Shown in pieces: positions 6,210-6,691 of a stretch of DNA of 6,691 bases. The translations under genes and the position numbers were made by a program. The stretch comes from Sedimenticola sp. (GTDB taxonomy: Bacteria > Pseudomonadota > Gammaproteobacteria > Chromatiales > Chromatiaceae). The stretch is taken from NCBI GenBank assembly GCA_026197195.1, contig JAPHUG010000334.1:1-6691 (forward strand), written 5' to 3'. Each line of letters begins with the position of its first letter. Position 1 is the first letter of the stretch. The notes under the pieces are model-generated. The model was not told the origin of the DNA. It searched no databases and was given only the letters and a program-made list of their open reading frames with translations.

Positions 6210-6691
6210 TTCACACCTCCCTCAGCAGCCGCCTGTTTCATGGGTGGTGGCGCACCATCAGGATGCAGCTTGATGGTCGGCTCACGATGGGCCAGCAGAC
6301 CACGAGGTTTCCACACCATGATGGCGACCATCAATCCACCGAAGGCCAACATGCGGAACTCTTCCAGACCACGGAACAGCTCGGTTCCACCAATCAGCAG
6401 AACGGCTGCGATCGCCACACCCACCTGCGAGCCCATACCCCCCAGTACCACGATCGCCAGAATAACGGCCGATTCAATGAAGGTGAAACTCTCCGGACTG
6501 ATAAAGGCCTGGCGGGTTGCGAAGAAGGAGCCCGCAAAACCGGCAAACATGGCACCTAAGGCAAATGCCGTAAGTTTGGTATTGGTAGGGTTGATGCCCA
6601 ATGAACGACAGGCGATCTCATCTTCACGCAAGGCCTCCCAAGCACGACCGATAGGCATCTTGCGAATACGTATTGTGAAAAAGTTGGTCAG
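6206..6691 (-). CDS. livM: branched-chain amino-acid permease LivM, C-terminal 161 residues
   Basis: The frame is open to the right edge (the last 33 bases read [11 protein letters not shown] before MPIGRAW), so this is the C-terminal part of a LivM inner-membrane permease, the channel subunit that pairs with LivH. It does not start at the ATG at 6658. The segment begins with the cytoplasmic coupling region, [24 protein letters not shown], typical of LivM and contacting the ATPases. Hydrophobic helices follow: [48 protein letters not shown], and [14 protein letters not shown]. The protein ends with WKPRGLL and a polar tail of about 30 residues rich in Pro and Ala. Its stop overlaps the livG start as ATGA. 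livH is expected upstream, outside the window. Confidence 0.95.
   Translation of the reverse strand: MTNFFTIRIRKMPIGRAWEALREDEIACRSLGINPTNTKLTAFALGAMFAGFAGSFFATRQAFISPESFTFIESAVILAIVVLGGMGSQVGVAIAAVLLIGGTELFRGLEEFRMLAFGGLMVAIMVWKPRGLLAHREPTIKLHPDGAPPPMKQAAAEGGVK

Noticed and set aside
1..6691. CRISPR arrays, tRNA, rRNA, insertion sequences, phage or defence genes
   Set aside because: No spaced repeat arrays, no tRNA-like cloverleaf or rRNA stretches, and no transposase, integrase or defence-type protein seen on either strand.

Overview
The window looks like chromosomal DNA of a free-living or symbiotic proteobacterium, most likely a gammaproteobacterium. The base composition is close to balanced, the liv operon has its usual proteobacterial form, and c-di-GMP signalling proteins are plentiful. 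The genus cannot be fixed from this sequence. There is no sign of phage, insertion sequences, CRISPR, tRNA or rRNA.

Left part (1-2827): two c-di-GMP signalling genes transcribed away from each other across a 289-base intergenic region. The minus-strand gene (1-1197, running off the left edge) encodes a PAS-GAF-GGDEF protein. It has no long complete reading frame in the window because its stop lies outside, but 399 codons read open without a break. The plus-strand gene (1487-2827) encodes a diguanylate cyclase with a globin-sensor-like N-terminal domain, a CZB zinc-binding domain and a GGDEF domain with GGEEF and an RxxD inhibitory site. It combines the two kinds of sensor known separately from E. 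coli DgcO/DosC (heme, O2) and DgcZ (zinc).

Middle (2828-2985): a short convergent intergenic region. It holds a degenerate copy of a GTTGG...CCAAC hairpin repeat and a perfect-palindrome intrinsic terminator that can serve both flanking convergent genes.

Right part (2986-6691): a minus-strand branched-chain amino-acid (HAAT-type) ABC transporter cluster in the order livM (partial) - livG - livF - DUF6867 membrane protein - livJ. The first four are translationally packed: an ATGA overlap between livM and livG, one base between livG and livF, and a TTGA overlap between livF and the DUF6867 gene. The periplasmic binding protein gene livJ follows after a 170-base gap with small repeats and a possible promoter of its own. 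This fits separate, stronger expression of the binding protein. LivJ would deliver substrate to a LivH/LivM channel (livH is presumably just beyond the right edge), powered by LivG and LivF. The DUF6867 protein is a small three-helix membrane protein of unknown role that accompanies this transporter subtype.

Most of the window is ordinary. The most noteworthy item is the possible dual-input (heme plus zinc) diguanylate cyclase. The DUF6867 transporter companion is second.
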